This document shows, piece after piece, positions 49,082 through 60,300 of a DNA stretch of 64,000 nt. The translations under genes were made by a program, and so were the position numbers. This stretch comes from Lantana camara (taxonomy: Eukaryota; Streptophyta; Magnoliopsida; Lamiales; Verbenaceae): the NCBI GenBank assembly GCA_037501455.1, contig CM074863.1, positions 6,444,001 through 6,508,000 of the forward strand. Reading direction: 5' to 3'. Under the pieces are notes generated by a model. It was given only the letters and a program-made list of their open reading frames with translations, had not been told where the DNA came from and ran no database searches. Position 1 is the stretch's first letter; each line of letters starts with the position of its first letter.

Positions 49082-49693
49082 ATGTCACAATCTTCTCAGC
49101 TCAGGCGCGGCGGCGGAGGTGTATCTCGATCACCTCCATCCGATGGCGGCACACCGCCGTATTCCGGCCGCCACCCGGTTTACCGTGGCGTGCGGCGAAG
49201 GAAGAGCAGTGACAAATGGGTTTCCGAAATTCGTGAGCCCAAAACTCCGAATCGGATATGGCTTGGCACGTTCCCGACGCCGGAGATGGCGGCGGTAGCC
49301 TACGATGTTGCGGCGCTGGCTCTTAAGGGGAATGAAGCCGAACTCAATTTTCCGAATTGGGCTTGTTCTCTGCCGGTCCCTGCTTCAACGTCTCCCCACG
49401 ACATTCAGGCGGCGGCGGCCAGTGCTGCCGCGGCTGCAGGGGCGGCGGGGGATGCTCTTGGCGGCGGCAGGAATGTTGAGGCGTCGAGAAGCCCGGTGGC
49501 GCCTCCGCCGCCTGAAATCCCCCATGTTATGAGTGAGTTCGTTGACGAGGATTTGATCTTTGATTTGCCAAATGTTATTACGAATATGGCGCATGGGATG
49601 CTGATGAGTCCTCCAAGAATTGGGTTCGTTGAGGATGAGAATTACGCTTTTGATGGAAATATGCAGGATGAATACCTCTGGAATTATCATTAG
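49082..49693 (+). CDS. AP2/ERF transcription factor, DREB subgroup A-4 type
   Basis: 203 aa, single exon, predicted nuclear regulator binding DRE/GCC-type DNA. One AP2 domain at residues 33-91 ([36 protein letters not shown]). The valine in WVSEIREP and the following LNFPN are DREB features. An Ala-rich stretch (about 109-126) with a preceding DIQAAA, an acidic C-terminal part and a terminal LWNY-like motif fit the A-4 (group III, ERF024-027-like) members, which respond to stress or development in other plants. The ATG at 49082 is chosen because the residues before VYRGV are then typical in length and it follows the TATA box. Which paralogue it is cannot be said. Confidence 0.92.
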   Translation: MSQSSQLRRGGGGVSRSPPSDGGTPPYSGRHPVYRGVRRRKSSDKWVSEIREPKTPNRIWLGTFPTPEMAAVAYDVAALALKGNEAELNFPNWACSLPVPASTSPHDIQAAAASAAAAAGAAGDALGGGRNVEASRSPVAPPPPEIPHVMSEFVDEDLIFDLPNVITNMAHGMLMSPPRIGFVEDENYAFDGNMQDEYLWNYH

Positions 49694-51362
49694 AACACTA
49701 AAGTCGCACTTTCGTAACATCAAGAATGATGGTGATCAGTAATTACAATAAATAATGTCGCATGGATGGATGCAATATGTATATATATGTGCGAATATGT
49801 ATGTAAATTTAAAGTGTGTTGTGAGTCGGTAATATTAATATATGTTGCTTGTGTAAAGGATATGCTGGTTTAAGTTTTGCCTTCAAGACAAGTTCTTTTT
49901 CATGTCATTCCAAGTGAACTAACTAATAAGGAAGATGGTCCGGTATCATCACTTCCGTCTACTCTCGTAGTTCAAAGAAATTATATGCAATGATAAATAC
50001 ATCCCAACAGTTGGAGGAGTCACTGAACTATATATAATATATTAGATGAATTTGAATAACGGATGAAGTGTTCTCAACTTACTTAATTAGGGTTTTGATT
50101 TTGGCTCTTAATTCCGTTTTATTTCGACATACAATCTACAATAAGAAAAACTAATTATAATGGATTAATGTCCGAATAATACGAGGTGTTTGGTAAAGAA
50201 TAACTATCGGGCTGGGTAGTTGTAGTCAAACGAAAGCATCATTTATTTGTTGATTTGTTTTCTAGGGTTTCATGGCAACTGTTACATTGATTTGCTCGCA
50301 ATGATGAGGATAAACATTAATGGGCATGGCGGCCAAGACATCAATTAATAATTTGGACTTGAATTTATTTATTCTTTTTCTTAAGTACCCTGAAATTTGA
50401 ATAAATTTTGTTTTAAATGACGATGCCAAGAGAACAAATTAATTAACAATTGTGGAATAACGGTCCAAATTAAAAGACTACGATTAAAATCTAAGGTGAT
50501 ATTACAAGTATAAAATACTCTCTTACATCAATATGGTCAAGCCATGTTCGAACTAGTAGGAAAATATTGGAATTCATGATTAGTGATAATTAGCCATTAA
50601 GCAAATTGTGAGGACCAAATAAGCATAAATATCGTTCTCCATCATTCACTAATATGATAGATTAAGATTAGGTATATATATATTCCTTTAGGTGAATACT
50701 TGAAATTATAGATAATTTCTCCCTAAAAAAGTTGGTGCGTATGATGTGTACAGCGGATCTAATACCAGTAACTTTTAATTATTTAATTACCACTTCTTAA
50801 TTAAAATTTACAAGACTGACAAAGACTTTAATTTAGTGCTTGAAAATTGTAGGATTTCAAGAGATGATATTGGGCCGATGTATTCTATTATGGGCCACAC
50901 GCTTCAATTAGGATAAAAGTTGAGGTGAAAATTGTTGGGCCTCAGGCTCAACGTAAAAGAATTATACACCATAGGTAAAACTTTTGATCAAATCTCACTC
51001 GATTGATCATATCAATTGTCCCCCGTTATACTAGTTTGATAGAACCGAATTGGGGATAAAATCACCTTAACTCTATACACAATAGTGCTACTGCTATCTA
51101 CATTCATGGAAAATGGACTCCCTTAAAAAAACTGATCAAATTAAATATAGGCAAAAATTACAAGTTGGAAGATTTTGTTTATTATATTTTCATCGTTTAT
51201 TACAATTACATATTCAGGATCTTTCCTCAGCTATTTCTGAAGCACGAACAAATAAGCTAAATTTACAAATGAACACCTCTGATAAAGTAATTTTATTGAC
51301 AAGATTTACTAAATAAATAAATAAAAATGAAAGAATGTATATATAATCGATATAGAAGAAAC
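49694..51362. other. ERF 3' UTR and intergenic DNA
   Basis: An AATAAA signal at 49748 probably ends the ERF transcript. Beyond it there is no supported gene. The 67-codon frame 51113-51316 (+) reads like protein in places but could not be assigned. Confidence 0.45.
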
Positions 51363-51705
51363 TCATTTGCCTTGGTCAATCACAATACATCCCACCTGGA
51401 CAGTTCGAACTTTAAATCTCTCCAGTTTCTTCGACTTCTCTTCATGATCAAAGTCCCTACATTGTGAATCCATTGAATTGCAATATTGTTGCTTATATCT
51501 GCGAGAGCCATCATATATTTTGATCAACATTAATTCTGAGATTATGAAATCTTGGAAAATGTAGGAAAAGATTGATGAATAACTGAGTGGAAATCAAACC
51601 TGGATCTTAAGGGCTTCTTATAGTGGGACTGGAGAGGCAGAATTTCTTGACTCGGACAATGTCTTCGAAGTGCAGTTTTCAGACAATATTTTTGCGTGTT
51701 TATGA
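51363..51705 (-). CDS. Unidentified spliced reading frame (3' exons)
   Basis: On the minus strand, 51705-51600 and 51498-51363 join in frame across a 101-bp intron (CCAG|GTTTGA...TCGCAG|ATATAAG) and end at a TGA at 51365-51363. The combined frame of about 80 residues is basic and polar, with KTALRRHCPSQE, YKKPLRSRYKQQYC and KKLERFKVRTVQVG. Exon 1 starts at a TTGCAG acceptor, so a 5' exon is expected but was not resolved. I do not recognise the family. It may be a small gene or a gene fragment; in-frame splicing between stop-free segments is the only support. Confidence 0.33.
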
Positions 51706-52315
51706 CTGCAATTAATTAATTAATAAGGGATTAGGTAAATTTTGTGTCCCACATGTATAAGTCCAAGTTTGTAAACATTTATTTTACAGATATGAAAAAC
51801 CTAACCAGGCTCCCGGCTAGTTTGAATTGAAAATGACGTCTTTTATTACTTACCTAACCTGATGTGATCATAAAATATACCATTCATTGTTTATGGGCAA
51901 ATATGGAGTCGCTTCGATGAATAGAATTTAAATATTTATTTTAAATTTATATTTTATTTATAATTTACTTATGCATTACTCCTTGTGTATATATTGAGAA
52001 ACACTTGAAATTAAATGAAGGGACAAATAATTTTGATATTAAAAATTTTAAAAGTTTTTTTCTCCTGATCAAACCCCCTATCAATATTACAACACGAAAA
52101 ATACTAATTCAAACTTAGTTCGATTGAATCCAATAGATCTATAATAATAAATGTATACACTTGCTACACCTTCTAGTTATACATTAGTTGTTCAGGCTAA
52201 AATTACTCGTGCTACACCGCGGGTTAATTTGTTCCAAACAGGAATATTAATTTGATGATACATTTTATATCCATACTTAGAATAATAATAATTTGGGTAA
52301 ATCACAAATACCAAA
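51706..52315. other. Intergenic DNA, possibly 5' part of the preceding frame
   Basis: AT-rich. On the minus strand there is an AG|GTAAGT-like donor near 51857, but no convincing first exon was found. Confidence 0.35.
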
Positions 52316-52335
52316 CCCCCCCCCCCCCCCCCCCC
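52316..52335. repeat. Homopolymer run of 20 C
   Basis: Uninterrupted C20 exactly at the edge of the plastid-derived segment. Confidence 0.9.
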
Positions 52336-52625
52336 TCTTGTTGTTTCTTCAACAATTTCTGATCTCTAGTGGACCTCTCTCAGTAGGCTTCGAACCCAGA
52401 TGAAGTTCTGACCATCTATCAGAGAAAAAAGAACGAACCAATCTTCTAGGATTCCCAAGAAATTCTTCGATTTCTTCCGCACGCAGATGATTAATCATCT
52501 GCTTCTCACGGTCCGCGAATAGCCGGGACATTGAGGAAAATCCAGAAAGGCATTTCGGGAATCGGTCGGATTCGATCTCTGTTCCTTCCGTTTGAAGAAA
52601 GGAAGGATCCCAAAGAATCGATCTT
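52336..52625 (-). pseudogene. ycf2: Nuclear plastid DNA (NUPT): ycf2 fragment
   Basis: Translated on the minus strand it gives ycf2 protein blocks: [35 protein letters not shown] and [15 protein letters not shown], which are highly conserved in plastid Ycf2. The fragment covers under 100 codons of a protein of over 2000. The block after PTER reads correctly only after a frame change near 52375, so it is already decaying. The GC content differs from the flanks. The isolated, truncated copy between nuclear repeats shows an old transfer from the chloroplast. Confidence 0.88.
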
Positions 52626-52814
52626 TCTTTTAGTGGTTGAATCTTTCTTTTAGGGGGCGGATTGCCCCCTATCCTTTGATTTTGGGCGATTTCTCCCCTA
52701 ACCTTTCGTAATTGTTACACTTTGCCCCTTGATGACGTTTCCGGCGGCATCTTTTTGGAATATTCCATCATGAAAGATTAGGGGGTACAGATCCCCCCCT
52801 GTCCTTTTCCCCCA

Positions 52815-53432
52815 CGGGCGGATTGCCCCATTTCCTTTGATTTTGGAATATTACGTAATTGTTTTTCAACTTTAACTTCTATCCCGACTTTTTATAAGTA
52901 GATAAGTCTTCGAACACTCTCATTATACACCATCTTAACATTTCAGTGTTATATTAGATCAGCTAAAAATTTCGTATTCAAGTTTTTGAGAATGCAACTA
53001 TAACTAGCCGGAGAAACTTTTATATCAAATTGGTCTAACCCGATTCGACTCATATAAAGTTTACTGAAGCATTCTTGAAATCACTTCTTCTAATTATTTT
53101 TTTTTTTTTTACTTTTAAAAATATCACTTTAAATAATTAAGAAAATATATATATAACTCGGATACGATACAAAACTAATGTGATATATATTATTTGCATT
53201 AAAAATTCACGTTTATTGAATTTGGTAAACACCGGATAAATAGTACAACTATTTGAGAATTTAAATGTCAAATACAATACGACACCAAAAAGTTAGTTAT
53301 ATTATTTGATTTGATGGTGTATAATGAGAGTGTTTGAAAGCTTATCTACTTATAAAAAGTCGGGATAGAAGGTACAGTTGCAAAACAATTACGAAATATT
53401 CCAAAATCAAAGGATAGGGGGCAATCCGCTCG
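52815..53432. mobile_element. Inverted-repeat element (about 618 bp), MITE-like
   Basis: Arms of about 120-130 bp: CGGGCGGATTGCCCC at the left and the inverse GGGGGCAATCCGCTCG at the right, sharing CCTTTGATTTTGGAATATT and TTTTTATAAGTAGATAAG. A related end, GGGGGCGGATTGCCCCC, lies at 52655 and may be part of a second, broken copy (52655-52814). No clean target duplication was seen; the right Gypsy element begins 20 bp further on. Confidence 0.65.
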
Positions 53433-53451
53433 CGGGGCAAAGCATAGGGGG

Positions 53452-54276
53452 TGATGGGGTCAAAATACGATCGTCACACGTTAGGACACGTGGCATCGCC
53501 AAGATGATGATATCTGTCTCCCCAAGGTTGCCCCTATCAGCACCCGAGCGCTAGGCCCCACGAGCGCTGGGTTCAACAAGCGCAATCCATCTTCAGGAGT
53601 TAAGCCCAACGAGCGCTGTCTCCCACGAGCGTCCTACAACTAAACAGTTGATATGCCCACGTGCCAATGGAGCCCTCTTCGAGCGTCACACTCCCTCAGA
53701 GTGGCCTTTCCTTTGGTTCGTCACCTGAACTGAAGCCTCCGCTCCCCTCAGCGGATGTCTCGGCTTCCAGTACTCTAGGTTGTCACGAGCGCGCTCTCAA
53801 GCCCTCGTTACCAACCACCCACATGGCTCTCTGACACAACGTACATGCCCGCGCACCTGCCACTGTTGCCCGCACTAACTTTCAGCCGCTTTCGCAGAAG
53901 ATTCCTCCTAGGTTTCTCTCTCACAGCGCCACGTGTTAGGGCAACATCCGGCCGGGACCACTTGAGACAAATGACCAAAGGGCCCTTGACCCTCAACTAT
54001 AAATATCTAAAGTCATCTTCTACACAAGTAAGCTTTCTTCACCGCTGCAACTGTGACTGAACTTACCTTTCCTCTTACACTGTACTGACTTGAGCGTCGG
54101 AGAGCCAAACTGCGTATCACCCCCAGTCCCCCCAGCTTGGCCTTCTGACTTTCCTTGTGCTTGTCCCAACAGGTAGAACCCACCTCCTCCTTTCCGGCGA
54201 AGCTCCGGTGGTTTCCTCCACAAAATATAAATTGTAAAGTGATCGGATTCGGATCAACCCATTTCCGAACCCATCA
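53452..54276 (+). repeat. 5' LTR of right Gypsy element
   Basis: 825 bp, starting TGATGGG and ending CCCATCA, a perfect 7-bp terminal inverted repeat. TATAAATA at 53998-54005 is the likely promoter. The upstream half repeats ACGAGCGCT-like words (53542-53640). Confidence 0.88.
53998..54005 (+). promoter_or_regulatory. TATA box in Gypsy LTR
   Basis: TATAAATA, 271 bp before the LTR end. Confidence 0.7.
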
Positions 54277-54279
54277 TTT

Positions 54280-54296
54280 TTGGCGCCGTCTGTGGG
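54280..54296 (+). promoter_or_regulatory. Probable primer-binding site of right Gypsy element
   Basis: TTGGCGCCGTCTGTGGG a few T residues after the LTR end, the same word and position as in the left element. Confidence 0.6.
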
Positions 54297-54366
54297 AAAC
54301 CAATCCTCCATCTTCTTCCTTTCTTTTTGTTGGTAGAAAAACAAGCACACCTTACCTTTAACAGTC

Positions 54367-57300
54367 ATGGTTGCTACGAGATCTGGAGCAGTTGGAGGGG
54401 GAGATGACACCTCCCTAGATGCAAATACCATTATTCCCGTCGTCGCTACTGGTGGAGCTCCGCCTCCATCCGCCGCCACTGGTGGAGCGCCTCCTGCCGC
54501 AGGAGTGACTCCACAAGTGGAATCTTCTGTACCTCCGCCTGCACCGCCGGCACCGCAGATTCCCACCACCGCTGGAGGAGCCTCTCTCTCTGCTCCTCCG
54601 CCGCTTGCTCAGAACCCCTGGTTCCACCCCCAGGTGAATATTGGGGGACAGGGGTACATGATGCCCCCACCAGGATACGTCCTTACTCCGTCAGTCATGA
54701 TGCCGCCGGTCCCGCCGTATCAGGCCGGTCAGATCCAACTCCCGGTGGCCATCCCCAGGGAGATCGAAGGAGTGGAGTTACCTCCACTTACCACGCAACA
54801 GTTAAGGGCTCTCTATGCCCAGTGTGAGGTTCAGGCGGCCCAGGGGGCATGGGAGAGGTTCCACTCCATGTATTTCCCATCTGGGCAGGCCACTCAGATT
54901 GCTGCCCCATTGGGCGGACAGCAAAACTTTCCCCTCAGAGAAGCTCAGGCTGTCCTGAGGGCACCACCACCACCACCGCCAGTCAGAGAAGTGCCCCGGC
55001 AAGAGGGCAACGAGCGTCCCTCCATGGGCAGGAACAGAGAGCCCACGGAGCGAGTAAATGAAAATGAGGGAGACTCTCATGCCTCCAGGAGGGGATCACG
55101 AGCCCCCGGGCACGGAAACAAGCAAACGGACGTAAATCCTGACATCCTCGCGGCTGTGCAAGACCAGCTGCAGGGTCTCAAGGATATGGTGGGACAGCTC
55201 TCACGAGGGCGTTCAACTCAGATCTCCCCTAGTCGGGATGAACGGGTTGAAGCCAGGAGCGCCCGCACCAAGGACCCTCCACCAAGGGTCCCCCGCCGCA
55301 AAGAACCGGAGGAAAACTTCGGTACCTATGAATACCACCCGCTGGCGAGGGGTTCTCCCCTCGTAGAAGAAGTTCTGATGGCCCAAGCAGGCATGGCCAA
55401 AGTCCCCACTTCCATCAACCGTTATGACGGGACGACTGATCCAGCTGAACACTTGGATCATTTTGTGCATCTTATGCACCTTTACGAGCATTCCAGCAAT
55501 TACTGGGCAAAGGTGTTTGTCACTTCCTTGGTAGGAATGGCTCAAGAATGGTACAAGCGACTGCCGCCGCGCTCGATCCACTCCTATGAAGAACTGGCCA
55601 ATGCTTTCCTCAACCACTTCAATTCCTTGAAAGCGCCGGTCACCGCACCCACTGCCTTATACAACGTGGTGCAGGGCAAGAGCGAATCTCTGCGCTCGTT
55701 TTTCGCCCGCTTCAACAAGGAGATCCTGCAGGTGGAAAGGCCTTCGATGGATTTCTTGATCCCAGTGCTTTTTCAGGCTGTGGATCACAAACAATATGTG
55801 AGCAAAAAATTTGCTGATGCCATCGTGGAGAGGAGGCCTGGGACCCTCATGGGCCTAAGGGAAATAGCCGAGCCGTTCTTTGCGCTCGAAGATATGTATG
55901 GGACGAATGGTCCCCGGCATCACAGCCCGGCCAGGAACGAGCGACCTCATCACGAGCGAGGACGAGATGTGGCTGTGAAGAAGGAGCGCCCTCAAGAGCG
56001 CAGGAGGTCGCCACCACCCCCTCGCCGATTCGAGCGCATTCCGCTCACTAGGCCCAATTCAGAAGTCTATAATCTCTCGGATAAGAAGCTCTTCAAAAGA
56101 CCTATCAAAATGAGAGAAACAGACTCACTCAGGCGCTCCAACAAGTACTGCGCATTCCATAAGCAGAGAGGGCACGACACGGATGAGTGCCGACAGTTGG
56201 AAGCTGAAATTCAGAGGCTCGTCGCAGGAGGCCACCTGAAGGAGTTTGTCCGGGTGCTTGAGCGCTACGACGAACAGTGCAACGAGCGCTCCGGGAGGAG
56301 AAGGAGGAGTCCTTCCCGTTCGAAGAGCCCAAGGGGTAGGGGACCCCCCGAAACCAGCAGCCACCGGGGCAATAAAGGGAAAGCCCCTGTGCAAGAAAAC
56401 GAGCCCTTCGCAGTTATAAACATGATTGCGGGAGGCTCATCAGGAGGGGATTCAAACGCCTCCCGACGGAGGTATGTCCGGAGCTACAACCAGCGCCCAG
56501 CGGTGCCCAAACCTATTTATGCCATCCAGAGTCCAAGCGCTCAACGGTCAAAAGAAAGCGACGTAATAGGCTTTGACGATAGGGATTTGGAACACATTGT
56601 AACACCCCATGGGGAGGGCATAACCTCTGATTGTCCCATGGTGGTTAGTGTAGATGTGCATAATCATGTTGTAAAAAGGGTGTTGGTGGATAGTGGAAGC
56701 TCTGTTAATGTTTTGCCTTACTCTACGTTTTTAAAGATGAAAGCTGACCTTCCGCTCGAGCCTCTCAAAACGGCCCTCATTGGCTTTGGAGGCTCGGAAG
56801 TTGTCCCACGAGGGCAGATTCGTTTGGCTACTTCATTCGGCCGAGCCCCTCAACGCAAAACACTCTTGGTAACATACGCAGTGGTGGAGATAGACATTCC
56901 GTATAACATCATTATTGGGCGCCCGGCCCTTGTGGACTTCAAAGCTATCATCTCCACCTACCACCAGAAGATTAAATTCCCCACCCCCGAGGGTGTGGGA
57001 GAAGTACTGTGCAACGTGCAGGAGGCTTGGGAATGTTACATGCTGTCCCTCAGAAAGCCAAAAGCGGAAAAAACATTCCAAATAGGTTCCACCAAAAAAT
57101 CGGTGGACTTCCCCAACCTGGATGAGGATGGCCCGGCACGGAAGAGGGCGAAAATAAACAAGAAGAAGAACAAAAAGAAGAGGGGAAACAACGAGGAGAA
57201 TCCCCTCGAAAGTGCACCGCCAGGAACTGTTGGGGGATCGTCCTCAGAAGGAGACGAGCCGAAAGAAGATGAGCCAGCATCCAGTGACCGTTTGACGGGA

Positions 57301-60300
57301 AAGAAGAGGGCGCTCGAACTTCCTCGCCCTGAGGTAAGGATTGAGCCCTCGGAGAAATTCCTTACCATTGAACTGGAGCCTGGAAACAAAGATAAGACTA
57401 CTCAGATAGGATCTAACCTCTCAGGGCCTTCTCAGATCATGATGATTGACTTCTTAAGGGAAAACAGGGATGTATTCGCGTGGAGAGCCTCCGACCTCAC
57501 AGGGATTGACCCGAGCGTCATCGTCCACAGGCTTAATGTGGATCCCTCATTCAAACCCATCAAGCAGAAAAAGCGGGATGTACATGGTTTTCGGAAAAAA
57601 GCCATTGAGGATGAAGTTAATAAACTCCTGGAGGCTCAATATATCGAGCCCATCTTGTACCCGGAATGGTTGTGTAATGTCGTTTTGGTACCCAAGAGCG
57701 CGAACAAATGGCGCATGTGCAACGATTTCACTGATCTCAATAAGGCCTGCCCTAAAGATCCGTACCCGCTGCCCCGGATTGACCAATTGGTGGATTCGAC
57801 CGCTGGCTGCGAGCTCATGAGCATGATGGACGCTTTCCAGGGATACTATCAAATCTTCATGGCCCCAGAAGACCGCCCCAAAACCTCGTTTGTTGTCCAT
57901 CTGGGGGTATATTGCTTCTTAGTCATGCCTTTCGGACTCAAGAACGCGGGAGCTACGTATCAGCGGCTCGTCAGCAGGATGTTTGAGAGTGAGATTGGAA
58001 AATCCATGGAGGTTTATGTGGATGATATGATTGTCAAAAGCGAGCGCCAGGATTCCCATTTGGAAGATCTCAAGCGCACCTTTTCGATCTTGCGTCATTA
58101 TGGCATGAAGTTGAACCCTTCAAAATGCACCTTTGGAGTACAAGGGGGAAAGTTCCTAGGGTATATGGTCAGTCAGAGGGGAATTGAGGCCAATCCGGAG
58201 AAGATCAAGGCTATTTTGGAGATCCCTTCCCCTCGAAATTTGCGGGAAGTACAGGTCCTAGTGGGAAAAATCATCTCGTTGAACAGGTTTATTTCGCGCT
58301 CGGCGGACAGGAACCTTCCCTTCTTCAAAATTTTGAGGAACGCACGTAACTTTGCTTGGACAGAGGAATGCGAAAGAGCGCTGCAAGATATGAAGACTTA
58401 CTTATCGAGCGCACCATTGCTGACTAAGCCCGTTGCAGGTGAGAGATTATTTATGTATCTTTCCGTTTCTCCCGAAGCCACAAGCGCTGTTCTGGTCGCT
58501 GTACGAGAGCGGAAACATTTGTCTGTCTATTATCTGAGCAAAACATTGCAAGGAGCTGAAAAGAAGTATTTGGAAATTGAAAAGTTCGCGTTCGCTCTTA
58601 TTAACGCCTCAAGAAGGCTAAGGCCTTACTTTCAAGCGCATTCCATAACGGTTCTCACCGACCAACCCTTGAAGCAGGTGTTGTCCAAACCAGATGTGTC
58701 CGGTAGATTAATCAAGTGGGCCATCGAATTGAGCCAGTTTGACTTATGCTTCGAGCCCAGGACCGCGATACAAGCTCAGGTTGTGGCGGATTTGTTGGTT
58801 GAACGCTTTGGCTTCGAGCCCGCCGTTGCGGAGAATGAGGGGTTATGGGTACTGCACACAGATGGTTCCTCAACCTCACAAGGGGGAGGAGTAGGAGTGG
58901 CCCTCAGAAACCCCGATGGGATTGAGCTGGACTTTGCAATCAAACTGGATTTCCAAGTCACTAATAATGAAGCAGAATATGAAGCCCTCGTGCAAGGATT
59001 GAATATTGCTTTTCAGAATGGAGCTTCCAGAATCACCGCTTATGTGGATTCACAGTTAATAGCGAGCCAGATTGAAGGAACTTATGAGGCTCGAGAAACC
59101 ACCATGGTACAGTACTTACAAAAAGCTAGAGAAATCATTGAGAAGTTTAAGGAATTCCATCTACTTCAAGTGCCAAGAGAAGAGAACGAGCGTGCGGACG
59201 CACTGTCAAAGTTTGCATCGGCTTTAGAGGGCACTTCCGAGCGTTCTGTTACGTTCCTTAGAACTGAGGAACCATTGATCAAGGAGAGGATCACCACCCA
59301 GATGATCGCCATGATTGATCCAAACGAGCCCTGTTGGCTTGACGACATCGTCATCTTCCTCAGAGATGGACTTCCCCCTGCGGATAAGGTGGAAGCTAGG
59401 AAAGTCCGGAGTAAAGCCCCTCGTTTCGCTTTGGATCCCGAGGGGAGGTTATTCAAGAAATCGTTTCAGGGACCACCAATGAGATGCCTGAGGCCCTCAC
59501 AAGCGAAGGAGACGCTCGAACTCATCCACAGTGGAAGTTGTGGGAATCATTCCGGAGGGCGTATTCTGGCAAAGAAGGTCCTGAGAAGTGGGTTTTATTG
59601 GCCCACAGTTCTTCAAGATGCCATTGAATTTTCAAGAAAGTGCCCCAAGTGCCAATTTCATTCAAATCTCCCTCAATTGCCAGCCGCACAAATGATTCCA
59701 ATAGACGTCTCTTGGCCATTCGATCAGTGGGGAATAGACATCGTGGGCCCCTTGCCCATAGCTGTGGGACAAAAGAAATTTGTCATTTTAGCCGTCGATT
59801 ACTTCACCAAATGGGCCGAGGCCGAAGCGGTTGCAAAAATTACTTTCAAGGTTGTGAGGGACTTCATCTGGAAAAACATCATTTGCAGGTACGGCATACC
59901 GAGGGTGCTCATTTCTGACAACGGATCTCAGTTCATCGCAGCTGACACAAGAGAGTGGTGCTCAGAGTTGGGGATCGAACAGCGGTTTACCTCTGTAGGG
60001 CACCCCCAAGCTAATGGGCAAGCGGAAGTTACCAACAGGATTATCTTGCAGCATTTGAAAACCATGATTGAGAGCAAGAAAAGTGAATGGGCTGAGGAGC
60101 TGCAAGGAGCGCTTTGGGCTTATCGCACCACCCCACGAGCGGCCACCGGAGAAACCCCTTACGCGCTCGTTTACGGATCAGAAGCAATGATACCAGCGAA
60201 AATAGTAAGTGAATCCGCTCGTGTCGGCTATTTCGAGCCTCAGCTCAACGACGGCAACAGGAGCCTGGAGTTGGATTTGCTGGATGAAAGGAGAGACAAG

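Noticed and set aside
51113..51316. 67-codon frame (MDSLKKTDQIKYRQ...)
   Set aside because: It looks protein-like and could be an organellar or gene fragment, but I could not match it to a known family with confidence.
52316..52335. C20 run treated as a definite biological feature
   Set aside because: Reported as seen, but homopolymers of this length are a common assembly error, so no mechanism is claimed.
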